From Siderastrea radians (Eukaryota; Cnidaria; Anthozoa; Scleractinia; Rhizangiidae), in NCBI GenBank assembly GCA_964017195.1, contig OZ024892.1, positions 13,030,071 through 13,094,070 on the forward strand: 64,000 nt of DNA. The letters run 5' to 3'. Positions 1 to 11,383 of this stretch are shown piece by piece (the stretch's first letter is position 1; each line of letters opens with the position of its first letter). Position numbers and translations under genes: made by a program. The notes under the pieces are model-generated. The model saw only the letters and a list, made by a program, of their open reading frames with translations, had not been told where the DNA came from and made no database searches.

Positions 1-800
1 AAAGTGTAGAAAACAATATTGAAAGCGACAAGGCCTGGAGATCTGCAACTGTACAAGCAAGACTGTAGCACAAGGAATGGGCACAAATAAATTCAAGAAA
101 GCCAAAATGATTATCACTGCCTCCAAAGCAGCACCTGGAATATGCCAGATCAAAACTTAGTTTAACCAGTCCATACAACACTGCTCTTTTCCCATTCCCT
201 TGCACTTCGTTAAATCGAGGTTGCACTGTAAATAAGCTTAAATAAACAAGTAAGCAAATAAATAAATAAATGAGTCATTTTCTATTAAAGGCCTAAGCTC
301 ACTCCATGATATTTATATTTCAAGCTTAATCTGAGCCTGATATATTCGAAAAGTCTTAAGCTGAAGCATATAATATTAAGAAGGACGGATTTATAACAAT
401 ATTTAAGAAGGACAGATTTGTATCAATGTAACGATAAGACAATTTATTGCCTAAAGCCTCATGAATCAAAAATATAATATGTTCATTTGACCAATATTGA
501 ATCAACTAGCGGTACGGAGTTCGGCAGTCGAGTACGCTCAAACCCATTACTCCTAACTTTAAAATAACAAAAAAGAAACAATGAACAGCAAAAACAAGAC
601 CTCTAACACTTTGCCGTATTCCTAAGACTCTTACATGCAAAACGTGTCTGTTTTTCCTATTTTTTCTTGAACTGAACTTCAGTTTTTTCCGCCATTTTGT
701 TTATCTTCACCTTAGCATCTCGTACCCAGTTCTTCTCACCCTTTTCGCCGTAGCCGCCATTTTGAATACATCTCCATCCTCTTTGGAGACACGTGATCTG
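1..800. other. AT-rich sequence without recognisable gene
   Basis: No exon, RNA gene or defined element could be supported here. The stretch is AT-rich, with short runs such as (AAAT)n near 255-275 and a local direct repeat of an AAGAAGGACRGATTT motif at about 379 and 405. It is probably intergenic or decayed repeat. Confidence 0.5.
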
Positions 801-807
801 CTGTGCG

Positions 808-868
808 CCAGGGTCTTCTCCCGAGCCGCCGCCATTTTGAAAAGCGAGAAGACCCTGGGGACGAGGTT
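808..868. mobile_element. MITE remnant of the CCAGGGTCTTCTC hairpin family
   Basis: A short hairpin runs from CCAGGGTCTTCTC at about 810 to the complementary GAGAAGACCCTGG at about 846-858, followed by GGACGAGGTTG. The outer end matches the terminal repeat of the intact element at 27708-27791 (CAACCTCGTTCCCAGGG). The left outer end is degraded, so no target duplication could be read. The similarity is visible directly; the family assignment is inference. Confidence 0.6.
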
Positions 869-904
869 GGGACTCAAATGAGTCAAAATCAGGCCAAATC
901 AAAC

Positions 905-2672
905 CATAGGAAACCCAAGCATAATATTTGAATATCATTAAAATGGCGTTTCAAAATATAAGACTTTGTATGGGATTTCGAAGCGAACATTTTGAGCAAT
1001 ACATAACAACGAACTATCTGAATCAAGTTTATGAAACATTACATGGTGTTGTTTGTTATCCTTACAAAGCATTTTGAGCAATTTTAGGTCCATTTACTTA
1101 ACTGTGTTAGTACGTGTATAATACATTGACAAGGAAGGAGTCATTTGGCCCGATTTAGCCACTATCACCGCTCGACACGTTTCGGAATTCGCTCGAATTT
1201 ACCCACAAATATAGTTGAGGCTCCCATTCTGACTTAGCGACTTGACAAAAGGAAGACATACAAGTGATTTTCTCAAAACCAATTGCACATACCTCGTGTC
1301 CCAAAAGAATTATCCACTGCACAAAATCATAATTGTATCTCAAAATAGGCCGCCATGGATGCGTGAGGATCCCGATGGTCCCATTTGACAGCGGTCGGCA
1401 CTGGACACCAGTCAATTTATGCCCTTATGGGGAGGGCCACGCTCGTTTTGGTCGTGTTACAATTTTGTAGTAACTATGACCCGGTGCGGACATAAGATTG
1501 TCGCTCCGACGCAGTCTGGTTCGCGTGAGAAAATCGCTGCGTGTTACAAGCGGATAGCAAAAATAAATCATTCCCATTTCTGAATTTATATCCCTTTTTA
1601 GGGTGTATATTTTCTTGTTTTTTTAATAAGTAGGTTACCTGACCGGCTTCATGCAAATATAGAAATAGATATAGTATATACAATAACAATTTTAAAATAA
1701 AACATTTTCACGCGCGTGAGGATATGAATTTAAATGAATTTGCCGACTTAGGTTCAAAAAAAAAATATCTGATATATAAAACCTATCGACGATTGAAATT
1801 GAACACATTTAATTCACACAGAGTACGTATTTAAAATTTACGCAGTAGACCGACCTGTATTACAAACGTTTTGTACATGAACGCAAATATGTTCAATTTA
1901 CCACGCATGAATAGAAACATTGGAGGAAGGAGAAACACGGTTCACTTTCTTTTTTGCTTGACTCATTTTCATTTTCTAACGGCCAAGACCGTTTTAATTT
2001 CTTTCGATAACTTAATTCTCTCCACAAGGTCACGGAGTCCCGCGCAGCGATTCCAGACTACGTTGGAGCGACAATTTGTGTCCGCACCGGGCCATAGTTA
2101 CTACAGAATTGTAACACGACCAAAACGAGCGTGGCCCTCCCAATAAGGGCATAAGTTGACTAGTGTCCAGTGCCGACCGCTGTCAAATGGGACCATCGGG
2201 ATCCTCACGCATCCATGGCGGCCTATTTTGAGATGCTATTATGATTTTGTGCAGTGGATAATTCTTTTGGGACACGAGGTATGTGCAATTGGTTTTGAGA
2301 AAATCACTTGTATGTCTTCCTTTTGTCAAGTCGCTAAGTCAGAATGGGAGCCTGAACTATATTTGTGGGTAAATTTGAGCGAATTCCGAAACGTGTCGAG
2401 CGGTGATAGTGGCTAAATCGGGCCAAATGACTCCTTCCTTGTCAATGTATTATACACGTACTAACACAGTAAAGTAAATGGACCTAAAATTGCTCAAAAT
2501 GCGTTGTAAGGATAGCAAACAACACCATGTAGTGTTTCATGAACTTTATTCAGTTAGTTTGCTGTTTTGTATTGCTCAAAATGTTCGCTTCGAAATCCCA
2601 TACAAAGTCTTATATTTTGAAACGCCATTTTTAATAATATTCAAATATTATGCTTGGGTGTCCTGTGATCAA
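905..2672. mobile_element. Foldback element with ~600-bp inverted arms
   Basis: The left arm (about 905-1525) and right arm (about 2048-2672) are inverted copies of each other separated by a ~520-bp AT-rich spacer. The 86-residue reading frames at 1155-1415 (-) and 2156-2416 (+) are the same arm sequence read from each side and differ at only a few residues. I therefore treat those frames as by-products of the repeat. Arm ends were judged by eye, and no clean target duplication was found. Such structures are typical of foldback or very-long-TIR DNA transposons. Confidence 0.8.
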
Positions 2673-3196
2673 ACTACAAAGACTATTCTTTCGGAAACCG
2701 GGATTCTTTTGTCAAAGGCACAAGGTTAAGTGTATTAATTTTGGCGAAATCCCACGCCGGTCTGAAATTTGAGGTTCTTGAAGCTGCATGCCTTGTGAGT
2801 ACATATACATTTATAGAGTAGGTCAAACTTCAAGTTTCTAAAACCGCCTCCCGGAGCTTTAACTCGACAAACCAAGCACATAATAACATACATTAACACA
2901 GTGTTCATGTTTCTAAGCGTTTTTATTTGACTTTCATCCGTTCAAAAAGCCTCAATTATCGTATTCACAAAATCCTTTGTACACAATCGAAACGTCCATT
3001 AATATTCACCTAGCAGAGGTCCGCAACACAAACAGAGGATGGTAAACCTGTGGTGACCACGAGTGACCACGAATGACCACGAGTGACCACGAGTGACCTC
3101 GAGTGACTACAAGTGACCACCAGTCAGAATGCATCAAAATATTTTGCCGACGTCATGATGAGATCATGATCATCGTTTTATCAAATAATCACTATT

Positions 3197-3746
3197 CTTG
3201 GTTTTCACTGTCACGCCATAAAATTTTAAAATCGAAACCTGTGAATGAAAGAAGCCAAGAATTTGTACTGTTATAGAAGATACACAACAAAACAATTTCA
3301 CGAAGTCTCAGAGAGTTATTTGCCGAAACGTTCGACTGAAATTTGTAGAGCTCAGTACGGAAACGCCATGTTGGTCTCCCTCGGAGGGGCACAAAAACAT
3401 CTGGAATTCAATTCTACTCTTTAAGCGATTACTTTTGTCTCGTGAACTACTATACAATCACATTACTTTCCCTCCTAGTACTTTAACTGTCCAAACTGCT
3501 GAAAATCACAAGGAGAGTCCTTTTTTGCGTAGGAGAAAGCTTTCACACGAACGCTGTGTTGGTGTCACGTAGGGTGAAAAGACAGAAATTTAATATTCTG
3601 TATTTTTAAAACGGAAAACGCTACCGGGCTGGTAACTTGTGAAAAGACATATTTTTAAGTCATCTTCAACCTGGTGGGGATATAAAATCTGAAGACCTCG
3701 CGATTTATGATTTTAGAATTTTATGACGTCACGTGAAAACCAGCAA
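3197..3746. mobile_element. Nested TIR element with visible empty site
   Basis: The terminal inverted repeats are approximately CTTGGTTTTCACTGTCACG...CATAAAATT on the left and the complement of CTGGTTTTCACGTGACG on the right (3722-3746). The matching arm of the host element at about 6190-6240 runs from AATCACTA straight into TTTAACGGC without this block, so the uninterrupted site is visible. The target duplication is only a few T residues and is ambiguous. There is no transposase, so this is a non-autonomous DNA transposon. Confidence 0.65.
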
Positions 3747-4880
3747 TTTAACGGCAAACTGACCGCCTCTTGAGGCCTTAATATCTGGAGTCGACATTCC
3801 GCCATTTCTGACTGAATGGGGTAGGGGCTAGGGGATGGGCAGGGAGGGGGATGGGAAGTACAAACTTCCCGCCACCCGCACCCTTTAATCTCGGTTCTCG
3901 CCACTTGTCTTAACTTTTTCTCTCGCTTTTTGTACATTAAAAACCACCACCATATTTTAACGAGAACTTTTCCACTAAAACCAACCCTGAAGAAAAGCAC
4001 AGAATTGACAGGTAGTGAGTGACAATTTCAGCGATCTTTAATGGTTCTTACATGTGAGAGCCCAATTTCCCCTGTAATATGGCATAATTCGTTTAATTGT
4101 TAAACAGTATGGTGGTTTACGCTATAAATCAGAGTAATAATACAATCAAACCACTTGTTAACTACAACAGTCTAAAAAGAGGAAATCAAAGTAATTATCT
4201 ATCTTAGATTTCTTTGAATATTATTGCAGCTGTGAGTACGTAGAAATCGTTTGCAAGTCTCGCAAATCCCGCATGACGTTAAACACATAATGGTAGAATG
4301 ACAAATGTAAACAACTAGGCCGACGATGAGATAATGCCGCCTATAATTAACCTGATTAACTGGAAACTAGCAAATTTATCAAGCTGAACTACTTTTAAGA
4401 GTATTATAGAAACCAAAACTGACTCTCGAGTGACTAGCCCTAGACACCGTTAAACACCTTTGGACAAAAAACAGAGAAATTGGTCGTGACTGTTAGGAAC
4501 ATAATGGTGTGAATCATTTAATTCTCAACAAGATTTTAGTAGAATCAAAAGCGAGAGGATTTAGAGAAAACCAGTTAGAATTTTGTAATTTTAAAATCTT
4601 GTCCGATTTGTGTTACTCGCGAACTCGTTTAGATTGCATTGCATTACGTAACAAGAAAAACCCTCAAAGCATTCTAGCTTCCAGGCCAATTTGAACACCA
4701 TCAGAAGAGGTATTTTTACTTTAAAAACTACTTAATAAACTACACCGGTCAACCATAATGACCATTAAGCTGAGTTACACAATGTTAAGTCCAAAGTCAA
4801 AGGAACTGATTATAAACTGCTGGGCATACGTGAGTCTTTCATACAACGTACGATTCACGATCTACGATCAGCGGCGGTGA

Positions 4881-5015
4881 TAGCCTGTTCCAGGCGTTCA
4901 GATAGTGGAGCGCAAGCGAAAACTAAAGCGAGCGAAAGAGCGGGAAAAAACGAGGGGAGACTGCTCGCTTTATTTTTCGCTCGCGCTCCACTATCTGAAC
5001 GCCTGGAACAGGCTA
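4881..5015. mobile_element. 135-bp MITE with 9-bp target duplication
   Basis: The element is almost a perfect hairpin. It starts TAGCCTGTTCCAGGCGTTC, ends with the complement, and the ~40-bp inverted ends reach GATAGTGGAGCGC. It is flanked by the direct repeat CGGCGGTGA (4872-4880 and 5016-5024). A 9-bp duplication is typical of Mutator-like (MULE) elements, so a MULE-derived MITE is the best guess. The 60-aa frame reading through it is not a gene. Confidence 0.8.
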
Positions 5016-5320
5016 CGGCGGTGATGAAGAAACACGTGACAAAATTTTATAGCGTGTGAAATTTCACAGGGGTAGTTATACCGAGACTTAGAAGACTGTA
5101 AATTCTTATCTCAACGAGCCGTCCCTTTTGTATTCGCTGTTATGGCGCAAATATGTATTTATGACACAAATTTTTTTTATCTATTTTCTGCAAAGACTTA
5201 TCTTCGAGAAATTGAGAGACCGGCATTTGGCAAGGCTTTATTTTCACGATTTGAGAAAAAATGGGTTGTCAATGGCAGTGTGTGTTCAATTAAATATGGC
5301 CTTTATTTGCTTTTTGCATG

Positions 5321-5622
5321 GGGGCGCAGTGGTGTAGTGGTTAGCACATTGGACTTCGACGGTCAGTGGTTCGAGGCCCAGTCCATGCCACTGTGTTGTT
5401 TCCCTAGACAAGAAGCCCCAAATTGTCTTTTTAATTTTCCACCCAGGTGTATAAAATGGGTTCTGGCGCCATACTGTTGGGGGTAACCCTGGGATGGACC
5501 AGCATCCCATGCAGGAGGGAGTAGCAATACTCTCAGTTGCTTCATGCTACAGAAACCGGGATAAGCTCCGGTCGTGTTGGCCCTCTTGACTCGTGTGCGA
5601 CTTTACCTTACCTTTACCTTAT
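5321..5622 (+). mobile_element. tRNA-derived SINE
   Basis: The 5' part has RNA polymerase III internal promoter boxes: an A-box-like TGGTGTAGTGGTTAGC at about 5330-5345 and a B box GGTTCGAGGCC at 5368-5378, spaced as in a tRNA. A ~200-bp tRNA-unrelated body follows, and the tail contains short CTTTACCTTACC repeats at about 5600-5622. It is a SINE rather than a functional tRNA gene because no cloverleaf can be drawn downstream of the B box. The overlapping ORFs on both strands are not genes. Confidence 0.8.
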
Positions 5623-7059
5623 TTTAAAGAAAAATAAACGATACAAAAACCCGTCGTTTTGTCGACTTCCTGATTTTTTTGTAGCTATAATAAAATGCAA
5701 CAGAAATTTCATTTTTAAAATTATAATTATTTTTAACGATATTTTTGAACAAATCTAAGCAAATCACTCTTTCTTTCACTCACTCGTGGTCATGGAATTG
5801 ACTATGAGTGAGTGAATTAATTTAAGGCAATCTTTGTATTTAAGTAACTCTCCAGAAACGGTCTATTCGGGGCTAAACATTAATAACTTGAAAAAATGAT
5901 GCAATGATGACGTCTGCCAAATTCACTCGTGCATTATTATTTCTCATTTTATCTTTCTTTCTTTCTTTTTTTCACCCTTGGTCACTGATAGCCTTCGAAG
6001 GTGAGGGTGGGGAGGGAGGTGGACAGAGTTTGGGACCCCGAGTAGAAAAGAGCGGGAGGTGTATGGGAGGTGGAAAAAAACGCGGGTAGCGTGAGTGGAA
6101 AGCGAGAGAAATAATTAAAAAAGAGGCGGTAACTGTCCGTCCCCTAGCCCCTCCCCATTCAGATATGGCGGAAATGTCGAAGCCAGGTATTTAAGGCCTC
6201 ATGAAACGGTCAGTTTGCCGTTAAATAGTGATTATTTGATAAAATGATGTAACGATGACGTCACTCGTGGTCAACTCGTGGTCACTCGTGGTCACTCGTG
6301 GTCACTCGTGTGTACTTTTAGACACGATCGTGAGAGAGAAGTGCTTAGCCTTCAGTGTTTTTGTCGATACAGAGACAGAGGCTGTGATTGGAAAGAAGAA
6401 CTCAGGGACTTAAAGGTATTGAAACTTAAAACATGCAACAACTTAGGTCCCCAGACACAGATGACTAGTCAAGGTCACGCTATGTTAGGTGATTCTGTCA
6501 AATATCTACCAATATGTATTCATTTATAATGCAACTGTTGTCCGAGCTCAAAAGTGAGAAAAAAAAATCAAATTTCATTAACAGCAAAACACTGAAATAC
6601 AAACAGTACCTTGATGAAGCACATGCACTGCTCAACATTTTTAGATGGTCACACTGGGCAAATATCTCTTCCACGAGCTTAACAGAAATACGACCACATT
6701 TTATTTTTGACTGGCAGATATGAACAGTTAAAACGGGAATAATCATTGAATTGATGGAAGAGCATAAGGGAAGTGACAGTTGTGAATTTCGCCTTCATGA
6801 AAAGGCCTCCCCTTTTCACGACAGTAACGAAGGGGGGAGTGACAAAATCGTTTGAGATGGCGTGACGTTGTACTGAATGACAGAGGTTTAACTGGTAGCT
6901 GAGATTGGCATATGGATGAAATGAAAAATACTAATTTAGAAACGAGGGTCTCTTTACAACAGCTGTCAGTCTGTTAAGTTATTATTTATAAAAATCGTAT
7001 ACCTTTTTTCTTTATTGAATTTTTTCATGTTGTAAGCAATTCTGGGCACAACTCTCAAA

Positions 7060-7435
7060 TTGGTCTTTTGCAATAACCACTGATTACTTGTCCTTTGCCG
7101 AAAAGACGTTATTTAAAATAACCAGTTTCCTATTATTCTCCCCATAGTGGTTATTTGATATAACCTGTGAGTTTTCCCAAAAAGGGTTTTTCTTAACCAG
7201 TTGCGTTAAGTGATTATATAAGATAACCACACTTAATGGGAAATAACCGCACTTAATGGGATCATGGTTATAAGAAATAACCACTTTATGGGAAATTGAT
7301 TCTATCAAAACGCCACTTTCCAGCAAATGGCAAAAAAATGCTTATATCAAATAACCATTTTAGAATGGCGACAAATTGGTTATTTCAAATAACCACTTTG
7401 AGAACTGCGCAAAGAATTGGTCATCAGTCAAAAAA
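7060..7435. repeat. Degenerate palindromic tandem repeat (GGTTATTTNAAATAACC)
   Basis: The motif AAATAACCACTT and its complement GGTTATTT recur about a dozen times in both orientations, several times as the self-complementary core GGTTATTTCAAATAACC. Spacing is irregular (about 25-45 bp). The 80-aa frame at 7084-7326 is a consequence of this repeat. It may be the subterminal region of a DNA transposon. Confidence 0.65.
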
Positions 7436-7439
7436 CCAA

Positions 7440-8081
7440 TTTAAATAGTGAAAAAAGTACAGGATATATGTTCAATAGTAAATTTACAAACGTCCCATAT
7501 TTGTTCAATGTACTTGGAGCGAAAGTAGTCAGCCGATAGTTAAATTTTGAATAAATAGAATACTTAACGGTGTTCACCGATTTATTTGGACTATATTCAT
7601 GAATGGATTATCAGTAAATTCTTCCGCACTTTACGGGCCGACATTTTACTTGAAAACTGAGTCCCCAGAATTTAACACGTCCATCCTGCTCTCTTCGATT
7701 CGTACATGTATGAACCCTCTTCGGTCTCAAAGGCTCTTAGGACTCTTTAATTCACTGTAGCTTGGTAACAGCCTGGCATTTTTTAAAATAATTTTCTAGC
7801 CACGGGGGGGGGGGGGGGGAGTGGGTAGCAGTTAATGAAAACGTTTTGGTGGTGGTGTTCCCCAGGGCTGTGGGATACTATTTTCTCTCTTAGTGGAACT
7901 GGAATACCTGTTAGTTGTTCCTGTGCGTATCTGAAGTATTTCAAGTTTATTATCAGGGTCGTTCAGAGTAAATAAAGAGTCAGCCTAACCAACAGCCTGC
8001 AAAGGTTTTCTTCGTTATTTTTATTATTCGGCAATAATTCTTATCATCAATTTTTTCTGTTCAAAAACTTTCCTCTACAAG
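7440..8081. other. Non-coding stretch before the TRAF exon
   Basis: AT-rich sequence with a poly-G run at about 7804-7819 and no supported coding exon. The last ~30 bases (CTTTCCTCTACAAG up to 8081) make a plausible pyrimidine-tract/AG splice acceptor for the zinc-finger exon that follows. Confidence 0.4.
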
Positions 8082-8677
8082 GCACATGAAGGCAGCTGTC
8101 AGTATGGTAGTACACAGTGCCAAGCGTGTGGTGAGTCTATGGAAAGAAGGCATCTTGAACAACACAGATTAAATGATTGTATCAACAGGGCGGTGACGGA
8201 TATGTGCATACTGCGGACAGGGTCTGGAAGAGGGGGAGGGTTGCGATCCCGCATTCCCGCTCCTTTTTCACAAGAATCCCGCATCCCGCACTTTTTCATC
8301 GCTATCCCGAATCCCGGTTTTTCTTTCCCAAAAATACATTAAAAACGACTAATTTCTGCAAAAGCTAATAAATTTAAGATGCAGATTGGCCGTTTCGATT
8401 GATATTTTCCGTTCACCTGGTTGATTCGCTTTTGCCGTTAGAACGTTTACTTGGGTCGTGGCGATTTCCCGAATTCCCGACAGACAAGCAAAAAAATCTC
8501 GAATCCTGCGCCCAAATTTTGGCGAATCCCGCTTCCCTGGTAGCAGGCAAATCCCAAATCCCATCAAGATATTTTGCGTTTTCCCGAATCCCGCACCGTA
8601 TTTTGGCCAAATCCCGGATCCCGAGAATACCCTTCCAGACCCTGTGCGGAGGAACGGTTCGACAAAGCGACATGAAG
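8082..8677 (+). pseudogene. TRAF-type zinc finger exon interrupted by a MITE
   Basis: From the acceptor at 8081 the frame GCA CAT GAA encodes HEGSCQYGSTQCQACGE, then about 20 residues with HLEQHRLNDC. The pattern of paired Cys followed by His and Cys is that of TRAF-type zinc fingers, which bind partners in TNF-receptor/TRAF adaptors and related E3 ligases. After LRTC-like residues the frame runs into a 427-bp MITE (8218-8644) and resumes at GGAACGGTTCGACAAAG. A good donor (GAAG|GTAGGA) follows at 8677/8678. MITE plus duplication adds 433 bp, which breaks the frame. No other exon of the gene was found nearby, so this may be an isolated relic or an exon of a gene with distant exons. Domain call is from motif reading only. 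Confidence 0.55.
8218..8644. mobile_element. 427-bp TIR element inside the TRAF exon
   Basis: The element begins CAGGGTCTGGAAG and ends CTTCCAGACCCTG, a perfect 13-bp inverted terminal repeat. It is flanked by TGCGGA on both sides (8212-8217 and 8645-8650), a 6-bp target duplication. The interior is full of CCCGAATCCCG-like short repeats. Several overlapping ORFs on both strands are artefacts of these repeats. There is no transposase; the superfamily is uncertain (6-7-bp duplications are known for Dada-type elements). Confidence 0.75.
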
Positions 8678-8892
8678 GTAGGAAATACTTTGTTCGATAA
8701 ATCAAAACATTTCAGTCAAAACTGAAACAGTTTAGGACTGTGCTCAAGCACTTGAAAAGCTAAAGTGTGACTAGAGCAAAAGACGAATTTTATAAAAGTC
8801 ATAATTTCCTCGCTACATTTCTTTCCGTAACGGCAACGCAACCTGGAGTCAAAAACCCCGCTGTTTGTTCTTTCTAAGGAATTCCAGCCATT

Positions 8893-9113
8893 CAATCATT
8901 CATTCATTCATTCGTTCGTTCGTTCGTTCGTTCGTCCGCCAATCGTTCTTTCCTTCGTTCGTTTGTTCGTTCACTCGTTTGTTCATTTGTTGATTCGTTG
9001 ATTCGTTAATGGTCGTTTAGCTCATTCATTCATTCGTTGCTTCGTTGTTCCTTTGTTCCTTCGTTCGCTCGTTCCTTCCTTCGTTCCTTCCTTTCTTCCT
9101 TCGTTTTTTCCTT
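8893..9113. repeat. Tetranucleotide microsatellite (ATTC/GTTC)n
   Basis: An impure run of CATTCATTC, then GTTCGTTCG and CCTTCCTTCGTTC units over ~220 bp. Confidence 0.9.
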
Positions 9114-11208
9114 CGTTAAGTCTTCAAAGCCCCTACCCCCCTCTTCCAACAAAGTGTAATTTACCCTTTCTATGATTTCTTGCATTTGACGCACCTTTGA
9201 GATTTTAACCGTTGGGAATTTTTCAATACACGAGTGAGCAGTATTGTTTTTCTTATCATATCTTATGTATTAACCTTGCATTAGACTGGCTTTCCTATCC
9301 CAGAAAACCCCTGACGGGAATGGACATAGAGTGTCTGCTGCTGTCAACGTTTCTCTAACTCAGGAAGAATAGAAAAGTGGCGATGGAGGGGAACCTTCCA
9401 TTTTGGCATGACGAGTTGAAATGCGGGTTTCACTAAATTGCAATGTTATCAAGCAAACTTGTTGCTGGTCTTTTTTGAAAGGATCATTTAGAAATTTGTT
9501 ACAAATTTCCTATCGGTTGCGTCTTTAACTGTGGCCAAGATTCTATACCACGTGACATGATGGAGGAGCACGTGACCACACAGTGTCCCAAAGCGGTGCA
9601 TTTGCGCCCCTTCAGTATTCACGATTGCGATTTTAAAGTAACGTGCGTGCTTCCTGTTTGTTTTGTTGATTGGTTTTACGTTTATTTGTTTGTTTGTGTC
9701 TACGTGAACTTTCGCATAGCAGTAAAGCTATAGCCGCGCCCGCGCATGCTTGAAAGGAACCTCTGAACAAAGATGCCATTTTATGACGTAACACTACTCA
9801 CGGGATTAACTGTCAAACAGTACATTGTTACCGTCAACCGTCAATAGCGTCAGGCATCAAATAGGTGGAATTTTACCATAAAAATAAGGTAATTGGTTTC
9901 AAATTTGGCTTCAAATATATTTTAATTAATCAGAGACAATACTCAGATTGGGTTGTTCTTCGACATCTTTATTAAATTTTTGAGATCGACTGTTCTCCAA
10001 GACTAAGGCACTTTTTAAGAATATTAATTGATTTTTATTATCGGATTATCGGGCTTTTTTGTGTTGTGTCAGTTGTCGTTTGTCATCCGTTATGTTTTGC
10101 TTTGTGTGCTTTCTAGCCGTAGTGCTCTCTCTGTTCCATGAAGATTCGTCCCTTTCTGTCCCTTTGTTTATTTGTTTGTTTGTTTGTTTTTTTCCATTTT
10201 GATGAACCAAAAAGAAGAAAAAAAAACATGCCATTTGAATTCAAATTATGTATTTTAAACAGGGAAAGTCAGAACAACTGGACCAGCACATCAGCACATT
10301 TTCCGCCATGACGCAAGCTAAAATAGCCGGCACAGCGTAAAAAAGTTTTTCTGTGCTTCGTCTTTCATTCCGGGTTGTGTGAAAATACTCTTTATTTTAC
10401 CATAAGCTTGTGAGATCTGCCGAGGACGATCACTTATGGTTTTTATATAAGTGGCTATGCTATGTCACGCTAATTCTGGTGAGGCCCCCTCAAAGTGTCA
10501 CTTATTTGGGGGAGGAAGGGGGGTGGGTATGACTACGATTTCCGCTTTAGACAATGTTCTTGTTTACAGGCGCATTGCTCAAATTTTGTTCAGTTTGACC
10601 ATTCATACTCCTCAACGGCTTCAATTCAGTATAAAATATCTCTGTGTTGTGTGATAAAAACAAACAAACTTTTTCGGGTTTTTGGAGGCAATGGCGCCCA
10701 GAATAGCGCTAACCGTATCCCTTTTGTCCTTTCAAATCAGCAGGGATGATAAAATTGACAAAGAACTTTGTACTTAATATTGTAGCAAACACAAGTAATG
10801 TTACGTTAACATCTTCAGCGAGAAGCGTAGACTGTAGGCTAAGGCTGACTAGCTGGAGATGATATAAGGCTTCAAAAGGCTAAGATTAGCCTGTATGCAT
10901 CACATTACCTAGGCCCAGACTAATGAAGTGTCTGGTCTAGTAGTCTCCTGGGTTAGTGGTAGTCTTCAATTTGCAGTCGCTGTGTTTTATGCTGAACGCA
11001 TCAAGAAGCAAAAATCAGACTTCGTTTGATTGCATGGACCCGAGAGTTCGGATTTGCGTTTAGTATGTATTTAAGGAGGGCGCCTCCTATTTTTTCCGCG
11101 CGTACGTTCTGCGCATCTCGGGTCTGATCTGAGATAATCAAGTTTCTTATTAAATAAGGAATTTGCCTACTAATACAACGGTATTTTTTCGCGGTTTTTG
11201 ACTACGTG
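9114..11208. other. Intergenic/repeat-derived stretch, no gene supported
   Basis: No exon with convincing coding character was found. Short frames at 10046-10234 and 10451-10749 lack any recognisable domain. A (TTTG)n run lies at about 10160-10190. Confidence 0.4.
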
Positions 11209-11383
11209 GAAAAAGAAGATCTTAGCAAGGGCTATCAGAATCCAGAAAGGCAATGGGGGTAGCCAAGCATTTTTCAGAGATAATCAACCATAAAAATGGT
11301 TGTTTAATTATCTCTGAAAAATGTATGGTTACCCACATTTTTCTTTTTAGATTCCAATAAGTCTTGCTAAGATCTACTTTTTC
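11209..11383. mobile_element. ~175-bp imperfect hairpin (MITE-like)
   Basis: GAAAAAGAAGATCTTAGCAAG at the left pairs with CTTGCTAAGATCTACTTTTTC at the right. The centre contains TTTTTCAGAGATAAT...ATTATCTCTGAAAAA flanking AACCATAAAAATGGTT. The whole segment folds into one long hairpin with small bulges. No target duplication is obvious. The 63-aa frame on the minus strand follows the hairpin and is not a gene. Confidence 0.7.

Larger units (their letters stand above)
3052..6310. mobile_element. Diverged DNA element with inverted ends of 10-bp repeats
   Basis: The left end (3052-3125) is a tandem array of GTGACCACGA-like decamers; the right end (about 6257-6310) is the inverse, CACTCGTGGT repeats. 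Just inside each end both sides carry matching sequence in inverted orientation. TCAAATAATCACTA lies near 3180 and 6232, and a GGCAAACTGACCG...GGCCTTA block lies at 3751-3785 and 6190-6225. No transposase was recognised inside. The interior is loaded with younger insertions: a ~550-bp element at 3197-3746, a MITE at 4881-5015 and a SINE at 5321-5622. It reads as an old non-autonomous element; family unknown. Confidence 0.6.

Noticed and set aside
1155..2416. Two similar 86-aa proteins on opposite strands
   Set aside because: They are the same inverted-repeat arm read in both directions; no domain or splice signals.
5321..5400. tRNA gene
   Set aside because: A and B boxes are present, but the sequence does not close into a cloverleaf and continues into a SINE body and tail.
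8349..8725. ORFs of 80-118 aa on both strands
   Set aside because: They lie inside the 427-bp TIR element with CCCGAATCCCG repeats and overlap in all frames.
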